Below, piece after piece: positions 17,706 through 26,842 of a DNA stretch of 64,000 bases; position 1 is the stretch's first letter, and each line of letters starts with the position of its first letter. This stretch comes from Corallococcus silvisoli (GTDB taxonomy: Bacteria > Myxococcota > Myxococcia > Myxococcales > Myxococcaceae): the NCBI RefSeq assembly GCF_009909145.1, contig NZ_JAAAPJ010000014.1, positions 62,001 to 126,000 of the forward strand. The letters run 5' to 3'. Made by a program: the position numbers and the translations under genes. The notes under the pieces are model-generated. The model was not told the origin of the DNA. It saw only the letters and a list, made by a program, of their open reading frames with translations, and did no database searches.

Positions 17706-20357
17706 ATGAGCGGCAATCCCTCCTCGCCCCCCCCGCCCCGACTCGCAGTCGCCTACGCCGAGATGCTGGTCCGGCGTCCCGGCACCGTCATGACCGTGCT
17801 GCTGTTGCTGCTCGGCCTGGCGGTCTGGGGCACGTCGAAGCTGACCATCAACTCGAACCAGCTGGACCTCATCTCCCAGGACCTCCAGGAGGTGAAGGAC
17901 GTCAAGCGGGTCATCGACATGGTGGGCGGCAGTGGCTTCTTCATGGTCGCCCTGCGCGGCGACGACGAGGCCACCCTCAAGCGCGTCGCGGACGACGTGG
18001 CCGCGATGGTGGGCCAGGACAAGGAGCACGCGCGCTCCATCACCTACAAGATCCCCGTCGAGTTCGTTCAGCAGAACATGGTGCTGTTCGTGAAGACGGA
18101 GGACCTGGCCGAGGGCAAGCGCCGCATCATGGCGTTCCTCAAGGACCAGCTCCGGCGCGCGAACCCCTTCTACATCGAGATCAAGAAGACGGAGCCGGTG
18201 AAGCTGGACCTGCAGGACCTGGTCGACAAGTACTCCAGCGTTGGCAACAAGAGCATCGCGGACGACTACTACATCTCCCAGGACCGCAAGCTGCTGCTGC
18301 TCCTCATCAAGCCGATGTGGGACACCAACCAGATTGGCCAGACGAAGCAGTACGTGGACAAGCTGCGCGGGGACCTGGAGCAGTACTCCAAGAGCAACGC
18401 CGCGGGCGTGCAGCTGGTGGAGGACTACTACAAGATGGGCGACAAGAAGACGGTCGCCTACGGCTTCACGGGTTCCTACAAGACGGCGGTGGACGACTCG
18501 TACGCCATCGAGGACTCGCTCCAGCCGGTGACCATCATCGCGCTCATCGCCATCTTCGGCATCACCATCGCGTTCTTCCGCAAGTGGGCGCCCACGCTCA
18601 TCGTGGTGAGCGGCACGGTGGCGGGCACGCTGTACACGCTGGGCTTCACCTACGCGACGCTGGGTGAGCTCAACATGATCACCTCCATCCTGGGCGGCAT
18701 CCTGATGGGGTTCGGCATCGACTACGGCATCCACTTCATCTTCCGCACGCGCCTGGAGCTGGGCGCGGGCAAGCGCTACGACGTGGCCATCCGCGACGCG
18801 GTCATCAACGCGGGCCGTCCGGCGCTGGTGTCCGCGGTGGTGGTGGCGGGCTCCTTCTACGTGCTGATGGTGAGCGAGTTCCGCGGCTTCTCGCAGTTCG
18901 GCTTCCTGGCCGGCACGGGCACGCTGATGCTGGGCTTCACGCTGTTCTCCTGGTGCCCGGCACTGCTGGCGCTGGCGGGCCGGAAGAACCCGGAGCTGCC
19001 ACAGAAGCTGATCGGCGTGATGAAGCCGCCGCCCACCAACAACGCCTCCGGCAAGGAGCTGCGCATCCCGCGCCCCGGCCTGGTGCTGGCGGTGGGCTGC
19101 GTGATTGTCGCGGTGGTGTGCGGCGCGGCCATCCCGTGGAAGAGCGGCGAGCCCCCGGCGGACGCGGGCTTCTTCGCGCGGCTGCCGTACGGCGTGCGCT
19201 TCAACTACAACACCCGCGCGCTGATGCCGGCGAACCAGCCGTCCGTGGTGCTGCAGGATGAAATCAACGTGCGCTTCAAGATCGCCAGCGACCCGCTCGC
19301 CGTCTACACGAAGGACCTGGCGGAGACGGAGGCCCTCTACAAGGAGCTGACGGCGGATCCGAAGAAGCGCCCCGCCATCTCGCAGGTGATGAGCCTGTTC
19401 ACCTTCGTGCCGCCGGAGGGCATCTCCCAGGCGAACGCGAAGATCCTGGAGGAGTGGCAGGAGGAGCTGAAGGAGATCGACGTGAAGGCGCTGCCGCCGG
19501 AGACGCAGGAGAAGGCGGCGATGTTCTTCAAGATGCTGGAGGCGCGGCCCTTCGACGTGCACCACGTGCCGGAGATCTACGCCTCGCAGTTCCGGCACCT
19601 GCCCACCACCAGCCCGGAGAACCACGGCTACCTCACGTTCATCTACCCGAGCGTGGACCTGTGGGACGGCAAGCAGATGCTCCAGTTCGCGGACCAGACC
19701 AGCTCCATCAAGGCGCTGGTGACGCCGGGCAAGTTCACCGACGGCGGGCCCACGGGCGCGCCGGTGGAGAAGGAGTTCCGCGCCGCGGGCGCCACGCAGC
19801 TCTACGCGTCGCTGGCGCGCATGGTGCTCAAGGACGCGAGGCTCACGGTCATCCTCACCGCGCTGTGGATCCTGGTGATGCACTTCGCGGACTTCCGCAA
19901 CGCGAAGCTGGCGCTGGCGTCGGTCATCCCGCTGACGGTGGGCCTGGCGATGATGATGGGCTTCATGGCGCTGTTCGACCTGCGCCTGAACTTCATGAAC
20001 ATCATCATCCTGCCCATCCTGCTGGGCTTCGGCGTGAGCCACGGCCTGTACCTGCTGCACCGCTTCCTGGAGGGCACGTCCCCGCTGGTGGCGCTGCGCA
20101 GCGTGGGCGCGGCGGTGGCGTCCTCCACGCTGACGGCGGTGGCGGGCTTCGCGGCGCTCCTGGTGGCCAGCCACAACGGCCTGCGCTCCATGGGCCTCGT
20201 GGCCTGCATTGGCCTCATCACCACGCTGCTGGTGTCCTTCACGGTGCTGGCGGCGGTGATGCAGCTGATGCACGACCAGCGTCAGCGGGACGCGGCGCGC
20301 GGCCAGGGGGGCGGCTCCGCCCCGGGCGGTGACGCGTCCTCCACACGCGCGGCCTGA
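17706..20357 (+). CDS. MMPL/RND-family transporter
   Basis: 883 aa with the duplicated RND layout. There is one hydrophobic segment near residue 25-45, then a large periplasmic loop, five segments around 270-430, a second large loop and five more at 710-870. The membrane motifs are GILMGFGIDYGIHF in the first half and LPILLGFGVSHGLYLLHRF in the second. The second lacks the usual aspartate (VSHG in place of a D), so proton coupling may depend on the first half. It resembles the HpnN-type lipid exporters. A strong terminator follows, so it is transcribed alone or with the Gcr-like gene upstream. Confidence 0.85.
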   Translation: MSGNPSSPPPPRLAVAYAEMLVRRPGTVMTVLLLLLGLAVWGTSKLTINSNQLDLISQDLQEVKDVKRVIDMVGGSGFFMVALRGDDEATLKRVADDVAAMVGQDKEHARSITYKIPVEFVQQNMVLFVKTEDLAEGKRRIMAFLKDQLRRANPFYIEIKKTEPVKLDLQDLVDKYSSVGNKSIADDYYISQDRKLLLLLIKPMWDTNQIGQTKQYVDKLRGDLEQYSKSNAAGVQLVEDYYKMGDKKTVAYGFTGSYKTAVDDSYAIEDSLQPVTIIALIAIFGITIAFFRKWAPTLIVVSGTVAGTLYTLGFTYATLGELNMITSILGGILMGFGIDYGIHFIFRTRLELGAGKRYDVAIRDAVINAGRPALVSAVVVAGSFYVLMVSEFRGFSQFGFLAGTGTLMLGFTLFSWCPALLALAGRKNPELPQKLIGVMKPPPTNNASGKELRIPRPGLVLAVGCVIVAVVCGAAIPWKSGEPPADAGFFARLPYGVRFNYNTRALMPANQPSVVLQDEINVRFKIASDPLAVYTKDLAETEALYKELTADPKKRPAISQVMSLFTFVPPEGISQANAKILEEWQEELKEIDVKALPPETQEKAAMFFKMLEARPFDVHHVPEIYASQFRHLPTTSPENHGYLTFIYPSVDLWDGKQMLQFADQTSSIKALVTPGKFTDGGPTGAPVEKEFRAAGATQLYASLARMVLKDARLTVILTALWILVMHFADFRNAKLALASVIPLTVGLAMMMGFMALFDLRLNFMNIIILPILLGFGVSHGLYLLHRFLEGTSPLVALRSVGAAVASSTLTAVAGFAALLVASHNGLRSMGLVACIGLITTLLVSFTVLAAVMQLMHDQRQRDAARGQGGGSAPGGDASSTRAA

Positions 20358-20396
20358 CAGCGCGGAGGAAGCGCTTAATATCCGCGCCGGACCTCG

Positions 20397-20441
20397 GCCC
20401 CGCCTTCCCTCACCCAGGGAAGCGCGGGGCTTCTCTTTCTC
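20397..20441 (+). terminator. Rho-independent terminator after the RND transporter
   Basis: Long stem GCCCCGC-c-TTCCCT / AGGGAA-gc-GCGGGGC with a 5-nt loop, followed by TTCTCTTTCTC. It ends just before the ribosome site of the next gene at 20461. Confidence 0.85.
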
Positions 20442-20460
20442 ACGGAAGGAGCTTCAAGCC

Positions 20461-21066
20461 ATGGGGACGTTCAAGCGGGTGGGCGCGGTGCTGGGCCTGA
20501 TGGTGCTCACGGGTTGCGCGAGCACGGTGAAGAGCCATCGGCTGCGCGACGACTACGCGACGGTGGACCGGCAGCAGGTGAAGCGGCTGGCGGTGGTGAC
20601 GCAGCCGTTTCCGCCGGGGCAGCAGTACGTGGGCGACCTGTGGAGCCTGATCGCGCGGCAGTGGCTGAACCAGAACCGGGACTACCTGGTGAAGGCGAAC
20701 ACGTCCCTGCCGGAGCGCCCCACGGACCTGACCTTCAAGGACCAGTGCGTGGAGGGGATTGAGGGCGTGCTGTGGCTGGACCCCAGCGTGAAGCGCGTGG
20801 GGGAGGGAGCGGAGGTGTCGGTGAAGGCGCAGCTGTTGCGCTGCCGCGACGGCCAGGAGGTGTGGGCGGCGGAGGCGGGCGGCAGCTGGGACTCGCACGA
20901 CAAGAAGTACGTGGAGCGCACGGAGCAGTACGTGAAGGAGCTGGGGCCGGAGGTGGAGCCCTACGTGGTGCCTTCGTACAAGCTGCTGGTGGCGACGCTG
21001 GGCACGTTGCCCAGTCCCGAACTGAACGACGCGGACAAGGACGAGAAGATCGACCTGGGCGAGTAG
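20461..21066 (+). CDS. Lipoprotein of the MXAN_6521/LA_1396 type
   Basis: 201 aa from the ATG at 20461, preceded by GGAAGGAG. The signal ends in VLTGCAS with lipidated Cys19. The mature part is mixed alpha/beta: RLAVVTQPFPPGQQYVGDLW, then KDQCVEGIEGVLWLDPSVKR, and a C-terminal SYKLLVATLGTLPSPELND. This matches a conserved lipoprotein family known from myxobacteria and Leptospira whose role is not established (name from memory). It has its own transcription start, since a terminator lies directly upstream. MgtC follows after 12 bp. Confidence 0.75.
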   Translation: MGTFKRVGAVLGLMVLTGCASTVKSHRLRDDYATVDRQQVKRLAVVTQPFPPGQQYVGDLWSLIARQWLNQNRDYLVKANTSLPERPTDLTFKDQCVEGIEGVLWLDPSVKRVGEGAEVSVKAQLLRCRDGQEVWAAEAGGSWDSHDKKYVERTEQYVKELGPEVEPYVVPSYKLLVATLGTLPSPELNDADKDEKIDLGE

Positions 21067-21078
21067 CGTCCGGCGTCG

Positions 21079-21591
21079 GTGGACCCTCAAGTCATCGTCG
21101 GGCGGTTGGTGCTGGCCACGCTCCTGGGGGGCGTGCTGGGCGTGGAGCGCGAGGCGCACAACCAGGCCGCGGGGCTGCGCACCCACACGCTGGTGGGGCT
21201 GGGGGCGTGCTGCTTCACGCTCTCCAGCGTGTACGCGGGGATGGTGCTCCGGGCCGGGGAGACGCACGCGGGGGCGCAGGCGGACATCAGCCGCATCGCC
21301 AGCCAGATTGTCGTGGGCATCGGCTTCCTGGGCGCGGGGGTCATCCTGCGCCACAAGGGAGTGGTGCGGGGGCTCACCACGGCGGCGAACCTCTGGGTCA
21401 CGGCGGCGGTGGGCCTGGCGTGCGGGCTGGGGCTGTACATGGCGGCGGGCGCCACCGTGGCCATGGCCCTGCTGTCGCTGGTGGTCCTGCGTCCCGTCGC
21501 CCGGCGGCTGGCGCCGAAGCCCAAGCGCCGCGCGAAGGAAGACGACGAAGGCAGGGGCCACGCCCGTGGCGGTGACTTGCGTCCGAAGTGA
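21079..21591 (+). CDS. MgtC/SapB family membrane protein
   Basis: 170 aa from a GTG. Four hydrophobic segments and the family motifs are visible: LATLLGGVLGVEREAHNQAAGLRTH, with the conserved R and E at the end of helix 1, and GIGFLGAGVILRHKGVVRGLTTAANLW. The tail after residue 140 is basic and short, so the C-terminal ACT-like domain of true MgtC is missing. Members affect magnesium homeostasis or survival under acid or low-Mg stress. The sequence does not show which applies here. Confidence 0.88.
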   Translation: MDPQVIVGRLVLATLLGGVLGVEREAHNQAAGLRTHTLVGLGACCFTLSSVYAGMVLRAGETHAGAQADISRIASQIVVGIGFLGAGVILRHKGVVRGLTTAANLWVTAAVGLACGLGLYMAAGATVAMALLSLVVLRPVARRLAPKPKRRAKEDDEGRGHARGGDLRPK

Positions 21592-21705
21592 AGCGATGCG
21601 AGGTCCAGGGGCTGCGGCCTCAAGTCGGAGGTCATGGATGCCGGCGCGAGCTACGCCATCAGCGACGAGGGGGTCATCCTCAAACGCGAGTGAGCCGCCG
21701 CCCCG

Positions 21706-22041
21706 CTATTCCATGGGGACGAGCGCACCCGTCAGGTCGTGGGTGTAGACCACCGGCCGGTGCGAGGGAGGGCAGGCTTCGTGCCCCGCTTCCTCTTCCC
21801 CCAGATTGAGCACGCCTCGGGTCAGCAAGGCGCCCGGAAGGCTGGCCAGGTCCCGGCGCAGGTACACGTCGTCTCCATCCAGGTCCGCGACGTCGGAGAA
21901 GCGCACCGGGTATTCCCGCTCGAAGATGCGCCCCTTGCCGATGGTGAAGCCGCGGGGATCCACCGCGACGATGCCGCCGAGCGCTTCCCCGTCCCGGTCC
22001 CGCACCGTCATCCCCCTTTGAATGTCCGTTGACTTGAACAC
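21706..22041 (-). CDS. DUF2171/PRC-barrel-like small protein
   Basis: 111 aa from a GTG at 22041 with a GGGAGG ribosome site. The first 60 residues form a beta-barrel-like domain (DIQRGMTVRDRDGEALGGIV, then FTIGKGRIFEREYPVRFSDV and DGDDVYLRRD). This resembles DUF2171/PRC-barrel proteins that respond to stress. The remainder is unlike known domains. It lies directly downstream of ptsI on the same strand with a 96-bp gap, so it could be a distal member of the phosphotransferase operon or independent. Confidence 0.6.
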   Translation of the reverse strand: MFKSTDIQRGMTVRDRDGEALGGIVAVDPRGFTIGKGRIFEREYPVRFSDVADLDGDDVYLRRDLASLPGALLTRGVLNLGEEEAGHEACPPSHRPVVYTHDLTGALVPME

Positions 22042-22137
22042 GCTGCTGCCTCCCTACCATCCGTGTCCGGCCAACGTGTGCATCCCCCCTGGAATCGGCG
22101 ACCCCCTCCCCCCTCATTCACCCGGGGGGAACGGGGC

Positions 22138-23943
22138 CTACACGGACTCCGGTTCCACGTCCCGCATCGCCAGCAGCGAGCCGTCCTGGCCGCTGAAGCG
22201 CCGGTCCATCTCCGTGCGCACGAAGCGTTCAATCTCCTCCGCCGTGGTCAGCTCCATCGCCCCCTGGAGCATCTCCACCGCCTCGCTCCGGCTCACCCGG
22301 CGCATCAACTTCTTCACCACCGGAATCTGTCCGGACGTCATCGACAGCTCGTCGAAGCCCAGCGCCAGGAGCACCAGCGTGAAGAGCGGGTCGCCCGCCA
22401 TCTCGCCGCACATGGACACCGGGATGTTCGCGGCCTTCGCCGCGTCCACCACGTTCTGGAGCATGCGCAACACCGACAGATGCAGCGGCCGGTAGAGGTA
22501 CGCCACCTCGCGGTTCTGACGGTCGATGGCCAGCGAGTACTGGATGAGGTCGTTCGTCCCGATGGAGAAGAAGTCCGCCTCCTGCGCGAGCCGGTCCGCG
22601 ATGGTCGCCGCGCTCGGCGTCTCCACCATGATGCCCACCGGGAAGCGCTTGCCCACCGGCACCCCCGCGCGCCCCAGCGCCGTGCGGCATGCCTCCAGCT
22701 CGCTGCGCGCCTCGCGCAGCTCGCTCACGCCGCAGATGAGCGGGAACATCAGCCGCAGGTTGCCGTGCACGCTCGCGCGCAGCAGCGCGCGCAGCTGCAC
22801 CCGGAACAGCTCCCGGTTGGACAGGCAGTAGCGGATGGCCCGCAGGCCCATGGCCGGGTTGGGTTCCTTCTCGTGCTTCGTCTTGCCCGGCACCTTGTCG
22901 CCGCCCAGGTCCAGCGTGCGGATGGTGACAGGCCGGCCGCCCATCGCCTCCAGCACCTGCTTGTAGGCCCGGTAGTGCTCCTCTTCCGTGGGCGCCGTCT
23001 TGCGGTCCAGGAACATGAACTCCGTGCGGTACAGGCCGATGCCCTCCGCGCCGTGCGCCAGCAGCGAGGGGATCTCCTCCAGGAACTCCATGTTGCCGTT
23101 GAGCCGGATGCGGAAGCCGTCCGTGCTCACCGCGGGCTGGTCCTTCGTGGCCAGCGCCAGCTGCTCGCTCTCGAGGTAGCGGCGCTGCTCCTCGCGGAAG
23201 AGCGCCAGCTGGTCCTCCGACGGGTTCACCAGCACCACGCCGCGCGTGCCGTCCATGGCGACCAGGTCGCCCGGGGAGATCTGCTCGCTCGCGCGCCCCG
23301 CGCCCACCACCGCGGGCGTCTCCCTGGCGCGGGCGACGATGGCGGTGTGGCTCGTCTGCCCGCCCAGGTCCGTGACGAACCCCGCGACGCGGCCACTGCG
23401 GGCCATCATCGCCGCGTCCGCGGGCGGCAGGTCGTGCGCGACGACGATGGCCTCCGCCGGCACCTCCACCTCCTCATCCACCACCTGCCCCATCAGGTTG
23501 CGGATGATGCGGTCCGCCACGTAGTCCACGTCCGAGCGGCGCTCGCGGAAGTACTCGTCCGGGATGTTGTCGAACAGGTGCTTGATCTTCCGGGCCGTGC
23601 GGCGCACCGCCCACTCCGCGTTGATGCGGTCCTCCACGATGAGGCGGTTGACCTCATCCACGAGCATGGGGTCGTGGAGCATCAGCCGGTGCGCTTCCAG
23701 GATGAGGGCGTGGTCGCTGCCCTCCGTGCGCGTGATCTGGTCCTTCAGCTCCGCGAGCTGCCGGTCGGACAAATCAATCGCCGTCTTCATCCGCATCCGT
23801 TCGGGCTCCACCTCCGCGTCGGCGAGACGCAGCTTGGGGGTGCGGATGCGCTTGCGGTCCAGGATGAAGGCATGGCCCACCGCCACGCCCGGAGAGGCGC
23901 CGATGCCCGTCAACCTGAGTGTAGGGGTGGCCTGGCTGCTCAC
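22138..23943 (-). CDS. ptsI: Phosphotransferase enzyme I
   Basis: 601 aa, full length. The phosphohistidine site is GGQTSHTAIVAR (His199). The C-terminal PEP-binding barrel carries FSIGTNDLIQYSLAIDR and the catalytic cysteine loop VSMCGEMAGDP. It takes phosphate from phosphoenolpyruvate and passes it to HPr in the cytoplasm. It lies downstream of HPr in a run with the four mannose-type components, the last phosphotransferase gene of the operon. The N-terminal extension before LTGIGASPGVAVGHAF is short and normal. Confidence 0.96.
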   Translation of the reverse strand: MSSQATPTLRLTGIGASPGVAVGHAFILDRKRIRTPKLRLADAEVEPERMRMKTAIDLSDRQLAELKDQITRTEGSDHALILEAHRLMLHDPMLVDEVNRLIVEDRINAEWAVRRTARKIKHLFDNIPDEYFRERRSDVDYVADRIIRNLMGQVVDEEVEVPAEAIVVAHDLPPADAAMMARSGRVAGFVTDLGGQTSHTAIVARARETPAVVGAGRASEQISPGDLVAMDGTRGVVLVNPSEDQLALFREEQRRYLESEQLALATKDQPAVSTDGFRIRLNGNMEFLEEIPSLLAHGAEGIGLYRTEFMFLDRKTAPTEEEHYRAYKQVLEAMGGRPVTIRTLDLGGDKVPGKTKHEKEPNPAMGLRAIRYCLSNRELFRVQLRALLRASVHGNLRLMFPLICGVSELREARSELEACRTALGRAGVPVGKRFPVGIMVETPSAATIADRLAQEADFFSIGTNDLIQYSLAIDRQNREVAYLYRPLHLSVLRMLQNVVDAAKAANIPVSMCGEMAGDPLFTLVLLALGFDELSMTSGQIPVVKKLMRRVSRSEAVEMLQGAMELTTAEEIERFVRTEMDRRFSGQDGSLLAMRDVEPESV

Positions 23944-23989
23944 GGTTCGTTTCCTGCCCTCACGGGGAGTCTACCTCCCCCTTCGACGC

Positions 23990-24268
23990 TTACTGCGCTT
24001 CGCCAAACCGGTCCTCGATGAGCTTTTTCAATTCGGACAGGCACGCCTCCGCGTCCTCACCCTTGCAGGTGAGCGTCACCTGGGTGCCCTGGGCCGCCGC
24101 GAGCATCAGCACGCCCATGATGGACTTGGCGTTGGCGCGCTGCCCCGAGGCCTTGATGATGACCTCGCTCTTGAAGCGGTTGGCCACCTTGACCATCTGC
24201 GCCGCGGCCCGGGCGTGCAGCCCCAGCGCGTTGATGATCTCGAAGGTTCCTTCGGCTTCACTCGCCAT
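23990..24268 (-). CDS. ptsH: Phosphocarrier protein HPr
   Basis: 92 aa. The phosphorylated histidine is His18 in NALGLHARAA. The regulatory serine is Ser49 in NAKSIMGVLML, the site used by HPr kinase/phosphorylase. Since hprK is present in this window (35305-36270), both sites are probably used. The sequence reads with the usual HPr fold to a C-terminal helix (CLSELKKLIEDRFGEAQ). 46 bp before ptsI and 33 bp after the IID gene. Confidence 0.96.
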   Translation of the reverse strand: MASEAEGTFEIINALGLHARAAAQMVKVANRFKSEVIIKASGQRANAKSIMGVLMLAAAQGTQVTLTCKGEDAEACLSELKKLIEDRFGEAQ

Positions 24269-24301
24269 CGTGCGACTCCTACCTCGTACCGCTGTTCGTA
24301 C

Positions 24302-25117
24302 TCACAGAAAGGCTCCCGCCGCGCAGGCCAATCCCGCCGCGACGTAGAGGACCACGTAGGTGGGGACTCGCCGATTGACGAGCACGTACGCCAACACCCC
24401 CACCGCCAGACACCCCCCCGCCAGGAACGGCGCCCAGGTGCCGCCCGCCGTCGCCCCGAAGCTCACCGCCAGCCACGCCGCCAGCCCGCCCGCGCTCGCC
24501 GCCGCCACGCCCCTCAACCGCGCGCCCTTGGCGGGCAGGTTCACCCGCGCCACCGCCTCCACCAGCCGGTCCCCCAGGCTCAGGCCCAGCCAGTACAGCC
24601 GGACGCGCAGGAGCAGGTGCACCAGGTTGTAGAGCAGCAGGAACAGCGCCACCGCCCAGACGCCCAGGAGCGGCACCATCGCCGCGCAGAAGCCGCCCAC
24701 CGCGGGCTTGAGCGACAGCCAGAAGAACCCGTCCCCCAGCGCCGCCAGCGGCCCCATCAGCGCCGCCTTGAAGCCCACCACCCGGTCCGGCGTCTCTTCT
24801 CCCCGGGCGATCCGCTGCTCGTGGTTGACCACGCCTCCCACGATGGCGGCCGCCACGTACGGGTGCGTGTTGAAGAAGACCAGGTGACGGCGCACCGCCG
24901 CCTCGCGCTGCGGGCCCGCCGGGTACAGCTTCTCCAGCGCGGGGTACACCGCGTACGCCAGCCCCAGGTTCTGCATCCCCTTGGGGTTCCACGACGCCTG
25001 GAGGAAGAGCGAGCGCAGGAAGACGCGCAGCACCGTGCCCCGCGACAGCCGCGCGGGCGGGCTGAACGCAGGAGCGGACGCGGACATGGAGGCGGGCGGT
25101 GGCGTCGTCGTGCTCAT
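24302..25117 (-). CDS. Phosphotransferase IID component, mannose/fructose/sorbose type
   Basis: 271 aa from the ATG at 25117, which overlaps the IIC stop by 4 bp. The long open frame further upstream is the shadow of IIC. The IID pattern is visible: SLFLQASWNPKGMQNLGLAYAVYPAL, then FFNTHPYVAAAIVGGVVNHE and FKAALMGPLAALGDGFFWLS. It has several membrane segments in the C-terminal half. With IIC it forms the sugar channel of the inner membrane. Here it may have become a regulator rather than a transporter (inference from the context). Confidence 0.92.
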   Translation of the reverse strand: MSTTTPPPASMSASAPAFSPPARLSRGTVLRVFLRSLFLQASWNPKGMQNLGLAYAVYPALEKLYPAGPQREAAVRRHLVFFNTHPYVAAAIVGGVVNHEQRIARGEETPDRVVGFKAALMGPLAALGDGFFWLSLKPAVGGFCAAMVPLLGVWAVALFLLLYNLVHLLLRVRLYWLGLSLGDRLVEAVARVNLPAKGARLRGVAAASAGGLAAWLAVSFGATAGGTWAPFLAGGCLAVGVLAYVLVNRRVPTYVVLYVAAGLACAAGAFL

Positions 25118-25833
25118 GGCCGCTGCTCCTGGAGCTGGACCAGCACCACCGCCGCGGTGACGATCGCCGCGGCGATGCCCGCGTACAGGGGGGCGCGCTT
25201 CGCGTGGCTGCTCTGCGCGGCGATGGCCGCCGCCACGGACGCCATGGCCGGGTACGCCCACGCCAGGCCCCGCACCAGCCCGTGCGGCAACACCGCCATC
25301 AGGGGCTCCAGGAAGTAGCCCGCGAGCGCGCACGCGCCGGTGATGGCGCCGTACGTCGCGAAGTGCGGCCACATGCCCCACAGGTTCTGCCGCATGGCGC
25401 GCGTGAGGTTGCCCGCCTCCGCGGACGCCAGGGCCACGCGCGCGAGCCGCGCCGAGTAGCCCTCCAGCAGCCGGTCCAGCCGGCGCCCCACCCGCCCCAG
25501 CCCGATGAAGAGCAGCACCGCCAGCGACCAGATGGCGGGCGTGGAGCCCGCGCCGGTGGCGGCGGTGAGCGTGGCGGCGGCGGCGGCGGTGCCGGTGGCC
25601 GCCAGCGTGTCGTTCTCCGGCAGGGAGGCGCCCAGGTTGGCCGTGCCCAGGTAGAACAGCTCCAGCAGCATGCCGACGGACAGGCCGCCGCCCACGTCTC
25701 CCAGGAGGGCGCCCATGAACGTGGCGGCCACCAGCGGCCGCGACAGCATGGCCTGCAGGAACGCCTTGCGCTCCACGGCCACCAAGCCGCCCCAGAGACA
25801 CGCGAGCGCCACCTGGGTCCAGCCGACGTTCAC
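25114..25833 (-). CDS. Phosphotransferase IIC component, mannose/fructose/sorbose type
   Basis: 239 aa, strongly hydrophobic, with six or more membrane segments. Motifs: ACLWGGLVAVERKAFLQAML and GALLGDVGGGLSVGMLLEL, then YLGTANLGASLPEND, all typical of IIC-man. It is a little shorter than the Escherichia coli ManY protein. The stop overlaps the IID start. It follows IIB by 4 bp, so IIB, IIC and IID should be made in fixed proportion. Confidence 0.92.
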   Translation of the reverse strand: MNVGWTQVALACLWGGLVAVERKAFLQAMLSRPLVAATFMGALLGDVGGGLSVGMLLELFYLGTANLGASLPENDTLAATGTAAAAATLTAATGAGSTPAIWSLAVLLFIGLGRVGRRLDRLLEGYSARLARVALASAEAGNLTRAMRQNLWGMWPHFATYGAITGACALAGYFLEPLMAVLPHGLVRGLAWAYPAMASVAAAIAAQSSHAKRAPLYAGIAAAIVTAAVVLVQLQEQRP

Positions 25834-25837
25834 CGGC

Positions 25838-26323
25838 TCACCCGGCCTTCGACCAGCGCTCGGTCAGGTCTGGCAGGTCCACGGACTTCTCCGCGGGCAC
25901 CGCCCGCGCCTCCACGCGCACCCCCTGCTCCGACAGCTGCTGGAGGGCCTGCAGCTCCCCCTCCGCCAGGAACACGGACGGCGACACCTGCCGGCGCCCG
26001 GTGCCGAAGTGCACGTTGCCCAGGTTGAGCTGGTCCATGGCCAGCCCGTGCTGGAAGGCGAAGGGCACGGAGGCGACGTCCCTCAGGAGCACCAGCGTGC
26101 GCACGCCGTCCTTGGAGAGGGCGGCGAAGTCCACCTGGGCCAGGGGGAGGATCTGCACCTCGATGGCGCTCTGGACGGCGAGCGCCATGGCGGCGCGAAT
26201 GAGGGGACTGGAGGCCGCCTCATCGTCCGCCACCACGACACGGGACACCTTGAGGTGGGGCAGCCAGGCTTCGACGACCTGACCATGGATGAGGCGGTTG
26301 TCGACGCGGACCAGGGTGATCAC
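25838..26323 (-). CDS. Phosphotransferase IIB component, mannose/fructose/sorbose type
   Basis: 161 aa. The phosphorylated histidine is His13 in RVDNRLIHGQVVEAW. The rest follows the IIB-man pattern (VVADDEAASSPLIRAAM, then LDQLNLGNVHFGTGR as a close match to the family's NVGGM region). It passes phosphate from IIA to the sugar. It is a separate gene here rather than fused to IIA as in the E. coli mannose system. Confidence 0.92.
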   Translation of the reverse strand: MITLVRVDNRLIHGQVVEAWLPHLKVSRVVVADDEAASSPLIRAAMALAVQSAIEVQILPLAQVDFAALSKDGVRTLVLLRDVASVPFAFQHGLAMDQLNLGNVHFGTGRRQVSPSVFLAEGELQALQQLSEQGVRVEARAVPAEKSVDLPDLTERWSKAG

Positions 26324-26356
26324 GGCAGTCTCGAATCGCCGACCCGTGCGGGTCCG

Positions 26357-26779
26357 TCAAGTTCGCGGCTGCTGCTGCGCCTCGCGAAGCAGGGCGGATG
26401 CACAGGTGATGTTGCGCTGGCCGTACGACGCCAGCTGGTTGGCCATCTCCGACAGGCTCATCTGCTCCGAACGGAGCGAGTTGGCCTTCAGCAGCATGGG
26501 CAGATTGACGCCGGCCAGGACTTCCAGATTCATCCGCTGACACATCATCAGCGATTCCTTGCAGGGGGTACCTCCGAAGAGGTCGGCCATGATGATGACA
26601 CCGTCCCCTTCATCCACGGTCTTCACCGCCTGCTTCATCTTGGCGCGGAGGTCCTCCACGGGCGCCCCCGGCTCGATGCTGCAAGTGGCCACGGCGGGCA
26701 GCTTGCCCACGATCTGTTCAGCGGTAGAGACGAGCTCATCCGCGAGACGCCCGTGCGATGCGATGACGAGGCCGACCAT
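26357..26779 (-). CDS. Phosphotransferase IIA component, mannose type
   Basis: 140 aa. The phosphorylated histidine is His9 in IASHGRLA. The ADLFGGTPCKESL motif near 65-78 is the second conserved box. It is the first gene of the run IIA-IIB-IIC-IID-HPr-EI. A ribosome site AGGGGTGA lies 6 bases before the ATG. The C-terminus ends in a short Gln-rich tail. A 415-bp gene-free leader with an inverted repeat precedes it. Confidence 0.94.
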   Translation of the reverse strand: MVGLVIASHGRLADELVSTAEQIVGKLPAVATCSIEPGAPVEDLRAKMKQAVKTVDEGDGVIIMADLFGGTPCKESLMMCQRMNLEVLAGVNLPMLLKANSLRSEQMSLSEMANQLASYGQRNITCASALLREAQQQPRT

Positions 26780-26809
26780 TGATCACCCCTGAGCAACTTC
26801 CCGGGAGAT

Positions 26810-26842
26810 TTGCGTCCTACGCTCATCAACGACCGGACGCAA
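26810..26842 (-). promoter_or_regulatory. Inverted repeat in the leader of the phosphotransferase operon
   Basis: Perfect 8-bp arms TTGCGTCC and GGACGCAA (26810-26817 and 26835-26842) with a 17-nt centre, 31 bases upstream of the IIA start. It could be an operator or a leader hairpin. A second weaker dyad, CCTG-N-AATT-N-CAGG, lies at 26925-26938. The remainder of 26780-27194 has no gene I can support. Confidence 0.4.

Noticed and set aside
21592..21693. Short protein-like stretch in frame after the MgtC stop (reads CGLKSEVMDAGASYAISDEG)
   Set aside because: Only about 30 codons, no ribosome site; too short to support as a gene or remnant.
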